From: an uncultured Collinsella sp.
GTDB taxonomy: Bacteria > Actinomycetota > Coriobacteriia > Coriobacteriales > Coriobacteriaceae
Direction of reading: 5' to 3'
Assembly: GCA_900554985.1 (NCBI GenBank)
Contig: USJQ01000021.1
Coordinates: forward strand, 1-10,430
DNA: 10,430 nt
A model generated the notes under the pieces. It made no database searches, had not been told where the DNA came from, and was given only the letters and a program-made list of their open reading frames with translations. The position numbers and the translations under genes are program-made. Shown here in pieces: positions 1 through 6,121 of this stretch (position 1 is the first letter of the stretch; every line of letters begins with the position of its first letter).

Positions 1-9
1 GTTGGCATG

Positions 10-51
10 AAAAAGGCGAGGCATAGACCTTCTGGTCATGCCTTGCCTTTT
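10..51 (-). terminator. Intrinsic terminator downstream of pyrE
   Basis: Positions 15-29 and 34-47 form a GC-rich stem (GGCGAGGCAT-A-GACC against GGTCATGCCTTGCC) with a TTCT loop, one bulged A at 25 and one G-U pair. Read on the minus strand, the stem is followed by five U residues (A10-A14 on the plus strand), the classic Rho-independent layout. It lies about 70 nt after the pyrE stop codon and is oriented to end that transcript. The A/T flanks also pair, so it could act in both directions. Confidence 0.8.
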
Positions 52-94
52 GAATGACAAATTGTCGTCCTGGGCGGCGCGCAGCGTCGGCCGG

Positions 95-120
95 TTACGG
101 CGTTTGGTAAAACGCCGTAA
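95..120. repeat. Perfect 11-bp inverted repeat abutting the pyrE stop
   Basis: TTACGGCGTTT at 95-105 is exactly complementary to AAACGCCGTAA at 110-120, with a 4-nt loop. In the pyrE transcript this hairpin begins at the base right after the stop codon. No T-run follows it, so it is not a canonical terminator. It may protect the 3' end of the mRNA, or be a first pausing hairpin ahead of the terminator at 10-51. Confidence 0.6.
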
Positions 121-801
121 CTAGCGTGCTCCGTACTGCTCGTAGTAGGCGTCGATGGCGGCCTTGAGCTCGTCATCGATGACGACCTTGCCATCGATCT
201 CGTGGTTGTAGAGGGTCTCGACGACCTCGGCCATGGAAACGATGCTCGCGACGGGGAAACCGTACTTGGCCTCGATCTCCTTCTGCGCGGTGGTCACGCC
301 GCCCTTGCCGACCTCCATGCGGTTGAGGGACACGATCAGGCCCTTGATTTCGACGTCGGCAGCAGCCTTAACCTTGGGATAGGTCTCGTCGATGGACTTG
401 CCGCTGGTGGTGACGTCCTCGACCATGACCACGCGATCGCCGTCCTGGGGCTCATAGCCCAGCAGGTTGCCCTTGTCGGCGCCGTGGTCCTTGGCCTCCT
501 TGCGGTCACAGCAGTACTTGACCTCCTTGCCGTACAGCTCGTGGTAGGCAATTGCGGTAACAACAGCCAGCGGAATACCCTTGTAGGCCGGCCCAAACAG
601 GACGTCAAAGTCGTCGCCAAAGTTATCGTGGATGGCCTGGGCGTAATACTCGCCCAGCTTCTTGAGCTGATAGCCCGTCACGTAAGCGCCGGCGTTCATA
701 AAGAACGGGGACTGACGGCCGCTCTTGAGCGTAAAGCTGCCGAACTTAAGAACGTCGGACTCAACCATAAACTTGATGAACTCTTGCTTGTAAGCCTCCA
801 T
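121..801 (-). CDS. pyrE: Orotate phosphoribosyltransferase
   Basis: 226-residue enzyme of de novo pyrimidine synthesis. It condenses orotate with PRPP to give orotidine 5'-monophosphate and pyrophosphate in the cytosol. The N-terminus has the family-typical FGSFTLKSGRQSPFF stretch (about residues 20-34), where the orotate-contacting loop lies. The type I phosphoribosyltransferase PRPP motif is VVMVEDVTTSGKS at 124-136, with the acidic pair E128-D129 and the TTSGKS loop. FGPAYKGIPLA near residues 69-79 is another conserved segment. Length is normal for the bacterial enzyme. The ATG at 801 follows a GAGGAG ribosome binding site 5-6 nt upstream. No other pyr gene adjoins it in the window; its upstream neighbour mgtA is divergent, so it appears to be transcribed alone or from a promoter in the 802-1239 gap. 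I saw no convincing -10/-35 pair for it. Confidence 0.96.
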   Translation of the reverse strand: MEAYKQEFIKFMVESDVLKFGSFTLKSGRQSPFFMNAGAYVTGYQLKKLGEYYAQAIHDNFGDDFDVLFGPAYKGIPLAVVTAIAYHELYGKEVKYCCDRKEAKDHGADKGNLLGYEPQDGDRVVMVEDVTTSGKSIDETYPKVKAAADVEIKGLIVSLNRMEVGKGGVTTAQKEIEAKYGFPVASIVSMAEVVETLYNHEIDGKVVIDDELKAAIDAYYEQYGAR

Positions 802-931
802 GCGGGCTCCTCTCGTAATCGCGTACGTGCCTTCCAGTTTAGCGCAGGCGAAGCGTCGATGCGGGCGCGCTTTGAGGCCACGGCATTCTGTAAAGGCTTT
901 GTCAGGGGCAATGGTTTTCCGAACAATGGGG

Positions 932-960
932 TTGACATGGCAAACCCCCTCATCAAGAAT
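932..960 (+). promoter_or_regulatory. Candidate sigma70-type promoter for mgtA
   Basis: A perfect -35 box TTGACA (932-937) is followed after 17 nt by AAGAAT (955-960), which matches the -10 consensus at four of six positions. An inverted repeat GGGGTT (928-933) / AACCCC (943-948) overlaps the -35 box and could be an operator for a repressor. If used, the promoter gives a leader of roughly 270 nt before mgtA, long enough for the upstream ORF and hairpins. The weak -10 keeps confidence moderate. Confidence 0.4.
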
Positions 961-1027
961 ACGGGCGGATTAAAAAGGGGTACGAAATACCCAAAGCGCG
1001 CTGCGCCCGGTCTTAAGGAGGTGTGCC

Positions 1028-1099
1028 ATGGAAGGCAGTCCTAGTCGAAAAACCTGTATGTCGCCCTCGGCACGCCGCGAGGACTCCGCACACGCATAA
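1028..1099 (+). CDS. Possible 23-residue leader peptide upstream of mgtA
   Basis: A short ORF (ATG to TAA) encodes MEGSPSRKTCMSPSARREDS followed by AHA. It is preceded by AAGGAGG at 1015-1021 with 6-nt spacing, as good a ribosome binding site as the one in front of mgtA. It ends where a strong hairpin region begins (ACGTCA at 1100). Upstream ORFs of this kind control mgtA in enterobacteria (mgtL), where translation affects transcription through the leader. This peptide lacks the proline run of MgtL, so any similarity is in position only. It has several Arg, Ser and Pro residues. It may instead be a chance ORF, or the ribosome binding site may be a vestige of a lost gene. Confidence 0.35.
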   Translation: MEGSPSRKTCMSPSARREDSAHA

Positions 1100-1120
1100 A
1101 CGTCACGAACCGATCGTCAA

Positions 1121-1157
1121 AACCACCACAAAGGTGCCTGTCCCCTTTGTGGTGGTT
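1121..1157. repeat. Strong hairpin in mgtA leader, 13-nt loop ending GTCCCC
   Basis: AACCACCACAAA (1121-1132) is perfectly complementary to TTTGTGGTGGTT (1146-1157). The 13-nt loop is GGTGCCTGTCCCC, whose GG and CC ends can extend the stem to 14 bp. Flanking segments ACGTCA (1100-1105) and TGACGT (1166-1171) are also complementary, as are CGAACC (1106-1111) and GGTTCG (1154-1159), the latter competing with the main stem. No T-run directly follows, so it is not a standard terminator. Its loop length and GTCCCC ending match the two hairpins at 5921-6003, suggesting one family of dispersed elements. Confidence 0.65.
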
Positions 1158-1239
1158 CGCGAGTATGACGTGAGCGACATCTAGGTTTTTTAAAGCAAAT
1201 ACGACACGTACGCTAACTCCCTTCAACAAGGAGGACCCT

Positions 1240-4008
1240 ATGCTGATGCTCAAAACCGCCACGGTACTCGAAGCCATCTCCAAGCGCCGCCGCACGGCGC
1301 GCCCCGCCGCTCACACCGGCATGCCCAAGAACACCATATTCGCCGCTACCCATAGCGCCGAGGACGCCCTCGTGCTGCTCGACACCACAGCCGACGGGCT
1401 CACTGCCGAGCACGCCGCCGAGCGCCTGGACGTCTCCGGCCCCAACACCATCGAGGCACCGACCAAGACGCTCGCCCGCCGCATCGCCGACGCCTTCATC
1501 GATCCCTTCGCCGGCATCCTCGCCGCGCTCGCGCTGGTCTCGCTCTACATCGATGTGCTCGCCGTACCCGAGCCGCAGCGCGACCCCTCCACGGTCATCG
1601 TCATCGGCATCATGCTGCTGGTATCGGGCGGCATGAAGTTTATCCAGGAAGCCCGCAGCGGCAATGCGGCAGAGGCTCTCAAGGACCTGGTCTCCAACAC
1701 TTGCACCGCCCTGCGCGACGGTGAGCGCGTCGAGATCCCCTTCGACGAGCTCGTCCCCGGTGATGTGATCCGCCTCTCTGCCGGAGATATGGTGCCGGCC
1801 GATGCCCGCGTCATCACCGCGCGCGACCTATTTGCGATCGAGTCCGCGCTCACCGGCGAGAGCGAGGCCGTCGAGAAGACCGCTGCCATCACCGTCGTCG
1901 AGGGTGCCGACGGCTCCGCGCTGCCGCTCTCTGCCTGCAAGAACATCGTCTTTACCGGCACCTCCGTGCAAAACGGCACCGCCATGGCGCTTGTCGTTGC
2001 CACCGGCTCGGACACCTACCTGGGCGGCATCGCCAAGATGCTCAACGGGCGCGGCGAGAAGAGCGCGTTTGACCGCGGTGCCTCGAGTGTCTCCATGTTG
2101 CTCGTACGCCTCATGCTCGTCATGGCGCCGGCCGTCTTTGCCATCAACGCCGCCACCAAGGGCAACGTCATCGACGCGCTGCTGTTCGCCACGAGCGTGG
2201 CCGTGGGCATCACGCCGCAGATGCTTCCCGTCATCGTGACCACGAGCCTGTCGCAGGGCGCCAAGGACCTCGCCCGTCGCCAGGTTATCGTCAAGGAGCT
2301 GCCGGCGATTCAAAACCTCGGAGCGATGGACGTCCTGTGCTGCGACAAGACCGGCACCCTCACCGAAGACCGCAGCGTGCTCGAGCGCTACCTCAACACC
2401 GATGGCAACGAGGACGCGCGCGTGCTGCGCCATGCGTTTTTGAACAGCTTCTTCCAGACCGGCCTCAAAAATCTTATCGACCTGGCCGTAATCGACCGTG
2501 CCGATGTGACACCCTCGACCGTCGCACCCGATTCCATGCTGGGCCAGAGCCTGCGCGACCGCTACACCAAGGTCGACGAGGTTCCCTTCGATTTCTCGCG
2601 CCGTCGCCTGAGCGTAGTTGTCGCCGACGCCCAAGGCAAAACCCAGATGGTTACCAAGGGCGCCGCCGAGGAAATGCTCGAGATCTGCTCCTTTGTCGAG
2701 ATCGATGGCATCGCTCAGCCGCTCACCGACGAGAAGCTCGCCCAGATTCGCAAGCAGATCGCCGGACTTAACGCCGAGGGCCTACGCGTAATTGCCGTGG
2801 CGCAGAAGACCAATCCGCGCTGCGTGGGCGAGTTTGGCATCGCCGACGAGTGCGACATGGTGCTGATGGGCTTTTTGGCCTTCCTCGATCCGCCCAAAGC
2901 AAGTGCCGCGGGCGCCGTCGCCACCCTCGAGGCCAAGGGCGTGGCGGTCAAGGTCCTAACCGGCGACAACGACCGCGTCGCCGCCACCGTCTGCGAGCAG
3001 ATTGGTATCGATGCGAGCAACGTCTTGCTCGGCTCCGAGATCGATGCGCTCGATGACGCCGAACTTGCCGAGCGCGCCGAGAAAACCCACCTCTTCGCCA
3101 AGCTCTCGCCGCTGCAGAAGGCGCGCCTGGTACGTGTCATGCGCGAGATGCTCGGCCACACCGTGGGCTTTATGGGCGACGGCATCAACGACGCCGCCGC
3201 CATGCGTGCGAGCGATTGCGGCATCTCGGTCGATTCGGCCGTCGACATTGCCAAGGAATCCGCCGATATCATCTTGCTTCAGAAGAACCTGGGCGTGCTC
3301 GAGCGCGGCATCATCGAAGGCCGCCGCACCTACGGCAACCTGCTCAAGTACCTCAAGACCACGGTGAGCTCCAACTTTGGCAATGCGCTGTCCGTGACCG
3401 TCGCGAGCCTGTTCTTGCCGTTTTTGCCCATGAGCGCCCTGCAGCTGGTGCTGCTGTCGCTGGTCTACGAGATCGTGTGCATCGCGCTGCCGTGGGACAC
3501 CGTCGATGACGCCTGGACTGCCCGCCCGCGTGCCTGGGACGCCGCGTCCATCAAGGGCTTTATGCTCGAGCTGGGCCCCGTGAGCTCGCTGTTTGACATC
3601 GTGACCTTCGCCGCGCTCTTCTTTGTCGTATGCCCCGCCGCCGTGGACGCAAGCTGGTCCGAGCTTGCCGCCGCGGGCGACGTCGCGGGTATGGCGACCT
3701 TTGCTGCACTCTTCCAGAGCGGCTGGTTTGTCGAGTCCATGTGGTCGCAGACGCTCGTGATCCACATGCTGCGCTCCCCGCATCTGCCGAGCCCGCGTGA
3801 CCACGCCGCGCCCGCGCTGTGCGCCCTCACCGTGCTGGGCCTGGCGCTCGTCACCTGGCTGCCGGCAAGCCCCATCGCCGATGCACTCGGCCTCATGACG
3901 CTACCCGCGAGCTTTTTCGCGCTGCTCATCGGCATCGTCACCGCCTACATCGCGCTCACCCAGCTGGCAAAGCGCCGCTACATTGCCCGCCACGGCGAGC
4001 TGCTGTAG
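1240..4008 (+). CDS. mgtA: Mg2+-transporting P-type ATPase (type IIIB)
   Basis: 922-residue integral membrane pump of the MgtA/MgtB family, which brings Mg2+ into the cell at the cost of ATP. All P-type landmarks are present: dephosphorylation motif TGES at 205-208, phosphorylated aspartate D369 in DKTGTLT, nucleotide-binding KGA at 473-475, TGDN at 574-577, and the hinge GDGIND at 646-651. The family-specific transmembrane-4 signature appears as VGITPQMLPVIVTTSLSQGA, close to the VGLTPEMLP of enterobacterial MgtA. The segment LNSFFQTGLKNLIDLAV after the phosphorylation site is also typical. Hydrophobic helices sit near residues 87-142, 285-338 and 705-910, giving the usual ten-helix plan. 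Length is slightly above the roughly 900 residues of E. coli MgtA. The start has AAGGAGG at 1228-1234, 5 nt before ATG; a second ATG two codons later is a poorer fit. The long leader suggests regulation by Mg2+ at RNA level, but this is unproven. MgtA versus MgtB cannot be settled from sequence alone. Confidence 0.95.
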   Translation: MLMLKTATVLEAISKRRRTARPAAHTGMPKNTIFAATHSAEDALVLLDTTADGLTAEHAAERLDVSGPNTIEAPTKTLARRIADAFIDPFAGILAALALVSLYIDVLAVPEPQRDPSTVIVIGIMLLVSGGMKFIQEARSGNAAEALKDLVSNTCTALRDGERVEIPFDELVPGDVIRLSAGDMVPADARVITARDLFAIESALTGESEAVEKTAAITVVEGADGSALPLSACKNIVFTGTSVQNGTAMALVVATGSDTYLGGIAKMLNGRGEKSAFDRGASSVSMLLVRLMLVMAPAVFAINAATKGNVIDALLFATSVAVGITPQMLPVIVTTSLSQGAKDLARRQVIVKELPAIQNLGAMDVLCCDKTGTLTEDRSVLERYLNTDGNEDARVLRHAFLNSFFQTGLKNLIDLAVIDRADVTPSTVAPDSMLGQSLRDRYTKVDEVPFDFSRRRLSVVVADAQGKTQMVTKGAAEEMLEICSFVEIDGIAQPLTDEKLAQIRKQIAGLNAEGLRVIAVAQKTNPRCVGEFGIADECDMVLMGFLAFLDPPKASAAGAVATLEAKGVAVKVLTGDNDRVAATVCEQIGIDASNVLLGSEIDALDDAELAERAEKTHLFAKLSPLQKARLVRVMREMLGHTVGFMGDGINDAAAMRASDCGISVDSAVDIAKESADIILLQKNLGVLERGIIEGRRTYGNLLKYLKTTVSSNFGNALSVTVASLFLPFLPMSALQLVLLSLVYEIVCIALPWDTVDDAWTARPRAWDAASIKGFMLELGPVSSLFDIVTFAALFFVVCPAAVDASWSELAAAGDVAGMATFAALFQSGWFVESMWSQTLVIHMLRSPHLPSPRDHAAPALCALTVLGLALVTWLPASPIADALGLMTLPASFFALLIGIVTAYIALTQLAKRRYIARHGELL

Positions 4009-4033
4009 CAAGTAGACGGAAAACACCCTGCCA

Positions 4034-4092
4034 GCTGCCGTTGCCACTACCACAGCTGCCAACGCCGCTGCCGTTGCCTCTGCCGCCGCCGC
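4034..4092. repeat. CTGCCG-rich low-complexity stretch after mgtA
   Basis: Starting 26 nt after the mgtA stop is a run built of CTGCC, TTGCC and CCGCC steps. It contains an exact 12-nt direct repeat GCTGCCGTTGCC at 4034-4045 and 4067-4078, 33 nt apart. It encodes alternating Leu-Pro on the plus strand, but no start signal supports translation. It probably arose by slippage. Confidence 0.5.
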
Positions 4093-4112
4093 AGTCTATC
4101 CCCCCAGCAGTT

Positions 4113-4171
4113 GCGGTGAAATAGTTCCTGTTTAAAGCCCCGTGACTTTAATTTAGGGACTATTCCACCGC
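4113..4171. repeat. 25-bp imperfect inverted repeat between convergent genes
   Basis: The left arm 4113-4137 (GCGGTGAAATAGTTCCT then GTTTAAAG) pairs with the right arm 4146-4171 (CTTTAATTTAGGGAC then TATTCCACCGC) around the 8-nt loop CCCCGTGA. Differences in the GCGGTG..AATAGT..CCT part are of the A/G and T/C type, allowing G-U or A-C appositions; the only real disruption is near the loop. It sits between the stops of mgtA (4008) and the minus-strand regulator (4190), so it could end both transcripts, although no strong T-run follows on either strand. Its size and palindromic form also fit a small dispersed element. Confidence 0.6.
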
Positions 4172-4189
4172 GACTTATTGGGAGATTAG

Positions 4190-5734
4190 CTAGTCCTTGG
4201 GTGTCCAGGACCAGAAGAAGTTGATGAGGGCCACGCGCGAGGCGGTGCCGGTCTTTTTGTTGATCGAGGAAATGTGACGATAGAGCGTGGAGCGCGAAAG
4301 GAAAAGCGTTGTGGCGATGTCCTGAACGCTCTGGTCCGAAACGACCAAGACCTCAAGAATATCGCGCTCGCGCCTTGTAAGCCCAAAGGTGACGACGAAG
4401 GCATCGAGGCGTTCATCGGACGTGGGCTCCGCTGCCTCCACGGGCTCGGGGTCGGAGCATGTGGGCGCAAGATCCCCACCAAGATCGTCGGTGGCAAGCG
4501 GCAGTCCGTCCCGCATCGCGGCATCATCGGCTCGTTGCCCCAACTGCCCCAGCAGCGTAATCGCAATGCCCACAAACATCACGAGCGCCGCACCGACCGC
4601 AGCCAGCACATTTTGACTCGAGATAATCGCCACTGCCGGCGCCGTCACGAACATCGAGCACACGTTGTTGACGACGCGACCCATGCACGGCCAATAATAT
4701 GACCAGCGCGCATAGAGCGAGACGGCGGCATATTTTGTGGTAAAGAACACCACGAAAAAGCCCGAGCCCAGATAAAAGATGATCGTGGCAGCAAGCTCGT
4801 TGCCGCCATTGCCATCGACGATGAGCACAAAGAACGAAAGCGTGGACAGTATGGCGGCACATGTCATGCCGATATTCATATACGAGCGGCCGTGCAGGTC
4901 AAATAGTGCGCCAGCGACCAACGAGCTCACGACAAGCAGCAGGCGCGGCCAATCGCCCAAATCGACGGTTCCGACAGCATGCAGGGTCGTGAAGCCCGCG
5001 TTGAGAGCGGCGAATACGCTGGAAAGATACGCCGTCGCCACGGTCAGGCGAACTACGGCGCGACGGAATGCCGCCTTTGCCTCGGGATCGTCATGCCACT
5101 TGGCGCCATATTCCAGAGCATCTACCGAAAGCCCGGCAGCACTGGGTTCAAAGCTGGGATCGGACTCGTCGCGCAGCTTGGCGCGTCGGGCACCGTGGAG
5201 CAACGCCACCTGCGCGATCGCACAGACGACCAGAACAGCCTGCTGAGGAATGCCGACAGGCATCACCATGTGGTTGAGAACCTGCACCAGAACGCCCATG
5301 GCGTAAGAAAGTGCGGCGGCGCGCGCCAAGCAGGGCGTTCGCGCAAAGCGCCTCGCAAAATTTGCATGAGCAGTCGATCCGCAGTAGCCCAGCGCGCAGC
5401 ACGCCACCAAACCGCCGGCAATTACCACCTCAACCTGAACCGCCATAATCAACAGCAGCAATGCCGCCACCAGCAAAACGCCCGTGACGTCACTCGTTGC
5501 GTCGATAGCATGGGGACGGCGATAGTACAGAATGGGACGCACAAAGAAGCCAATCACGCTCGCGCCGATGACAAGGCTCTCATAAATAACGACCTCATTC
5601 GGAGACACGAACTCGGCCATGCGCACATCAAAAAGATACTCGCACGCCAAAAACGTGAAGAAGAACAGCGCCAGGCATATAATCTCCCGAATGCCCCGAC
5701 GCAAATATGCGGTTGTGTCTCCCATGCCCCTCAT
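4190..5734 (-). CDS. Membrane-bound LuxR-family transcriptional regulator
   Basis: 514 residues from the chosen ATG. The first 390 or so are very hydrophobic, with about ten to twelve predicted membrane helices (for example ICLALFFFTFLACEYLF, VLLVAALLLLIMAVQVEVVI, AAVGAALVMFVGIAITLL). A hydrophilic acidic linker follows, then a LuxR/GerE-type helix-turn-helix over the last 63 residues, starting LTRRERDILEVL, with recognition-helix region SRSTLYRHISSINKKTG near 480-496. There is no receiver domain. Such transporter-like sensor plus LuxR HTH proteins are numerous in Coriobacteriia and are thought to sense small molecules at the membrane and control adjacent genes; the ligand here is unknown. 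An upstream TTG at 5755 would extend it by 7 residues, but it lies too close to the candidate promoter's start point. The ATG at 5734 has a GGGGG ribosome binding site, and an ATG at 5725 is also possible. It is divergent from the zinc-ribbon cluster at 6122, a possible target by position only. Confidence 0.85.
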   Translation of the reverse strand: MRGMGDTTAYLRRGIREIICLALFFFTFLACEYLFDVRMAEFVSPNEVVIYESLVIGASVIGFFVRPILYYRRPHAIDATSDVTGVLLVAALLLLIMAVQVEVVIAGGLVACCALGYCGSTAHANFARRFARTPCLARAAALSYAMGVLVQVLNHMVMPVGIPQQAVLVVCAIAQVALLHGARRAKLRDESDPSFEPSAAGLSVDALEYGAKWHDDPEAKAAFRRAVVRLTVATAYLSSVFAALNAGFTTLHAVGTVDLGDWPRLLLVVSSLVAGALFDLHGRSYMNIGMTCAAILSTLSFFVLIVDGNGGNELAATIIFYLGSGFFVVFFTTKYAAVSLYARWSYYWPCMGRVVNNVCSMFVTAPAVAIISSQNVLAAVGAALVMFVGIAITLLGQLGQRADDAAMRDGLPLATDDLGGDLAPTCSDPEPVEAAEPTSDERLDAFVVTFGLTRRERDILEVLVVSDQSVQDIATTLFLSRSTLYRHISSINKKTGTASRVALINFFWSWTPKD

Positions 5735-5764
5735 GGTTAACCCCCAGCCGCTCAATTGTCTGGA

Positions 5765-5793
5765 AATCTATTTTAATAAAGAACCAGTCTCAA
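5765..5793 (-). promoter_or_regulatory. Candidate promoter of the LuxR-family gene
   Basis: On the minus strand TTGAGA (5788-5793) is separated by exactly 17 nt from TAGATT (5765-5770), with an A/T-rich spacer that stands out in this GC-rich DNA. The start point would be near 5757-5758, giving a 5' leader of about 24 nt to the ATG at 5734. This supports the ATG start over the TTG at 5755. Confidence 0.5.
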
Positions 5794-5875
5794 TATCGAA
5801 GCCAGGCTCGAAATGCTGCCAATTCGACCCCAGCCGTTCACGTCACACCGCGGTTTTGAGCCTCATGGACCAGAA

Positions 5876-6023
5876 GGGACACGCGCGGCCTCTAGCTCGG
5901 CAAGGAGTGTCTCCAACTGCCACTCATTTAAGTACGTCCCCAATGAGTGCCCAAAGAGTGTCCCCCGCGACTATTCGTTTAAGAACGTCCCCAACGACTA
6001 GTCAAAAATGGGCCATGTGTCCC
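5876..6023. mobile_element. Possible small palindromic element enclosing the repeat array
   Basis: GGGACAC at 5876-5882 and GTGTCCC at 6017-6023 are complementary and bracket the 13-mer array. The similarity extends weakly outward (CCAGAA before, AGCTG after). No transposase is present, so if real it would be a MITE- or REP-like non-autonomous element of about 150 bp within the 366-bp gap 5756-6121. The termini are short and could be chance, since GTGTCCC also resembles part of the internal repeats. Confidence 0.25.
5902..6003. repeat. Array of four related 13-mers with two variable-stem hairpins
   Basis: Four 13-nt units occur: AAGGAGTGTCTCC (5902-5914), TAAGTACGTCCCC (5929-5941), AAAGAGTGTCCCC (5953-5965) and TAAGAACGTCCCC (5980-5992), separated by 14, 11 and 14 nt. 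Units 2 and 4 are loops of hairpins whose stems differ completely: CACTCATT/AATGAGTG (8 bp, perfect) and GACTATTCGTT/AACGACTAGTC (10 of 11 paired). The pattern is a tandem duplication of about 51 nt in which the loop is conserved and the stem has changed on both sides together. It is not a CRISPR array: units are short and spacers are palindrome arms. It lies upstream of the zinc-ribbon cluster and downstream, on the opposite strand, of the LuxR-gene promoter. Confidence 0.75.
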
Positions 6024-6121
6024 AGCTGTGGAGACTCCTTGAGCCGTCTGGGTATCGCGACGGATCGCGCACTCCCCCATCATCAAAAGTGACACACGCT
6101 ACCAGTTGATGGGAGGCAGCT

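Larger units (their letters stand above)
802..1239. other. Divergent pyrE/mgtA intergenic and leader region
   Basis: A 438-bp gap between divergent start codons. It holds a candidate mgtA promoter (932-960), a perfect 10-bp pair of distant complementary arms (865-874 with 992-1001), a small hairpin GGGTA-CGAAA-TACCC (978-990), a 23-codon ORF behind a strong ribosome binding site (1028-1099), a long hairpin (1121-1157), a six-T run (1185-1191 region) and the mgtA ribosome binding site AAGGAGG (1228-1234). The six-frame ORFs spanning it show no recognisable protein. I could not match it to a known Mg2+ riboswitch such as the M-box by eye. Confidence 0.7.

Noticed and set aside
696-938. Minus-strand ORF starting at 938 with a GAGGGGG site, overlapping the start of pyrE in another frame
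   Set aside because: It runs about 100 nt into pyrE, has codon use unlike the neighbouring genes (TTA, CTA, CCA, TTG) and no recognisable domain. It is more likely leader sequence, though a short upstream ORF cannot be excluded.
202-1044. Long plus-strand ORF antisense to pyrE
   Set aside because: A shadow of pyrE caused by high GC at third positions; its hydrophobic, Val/Leu/Gly-rich translation is typical of antisense frames.
1100-1191. Intrinsic terminator in the mgtA leader
   Set aside because: The hairpin is strong but the T-run starts about 25 nt after the stem, too far for a standard Rho-independent terminator; left as a possible regulatory structure.
1828-2634. Long minus-strand ORFs inside mgtA (also 2956-3804)
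   Set aside because: Antisense shadows of a gene with complete P-type ATPase motifs; His/Gly/Arg-rich composition and no ribosome binding site of note.
5734-5755. TTG start at 5755 for the LuxR-family gene
   Set aside because: It would lie only 2-3 nt from the predicted transcription start and has no ribosome binding site; the ATG at 5734 fits better.
5902-6003. CRISPR-like short repeats with spacers
   Set aside because: Repeat units are only 13 nt and vary; the spacers are 11-14 nt and are the arms of hairpins. No cas gene is present.
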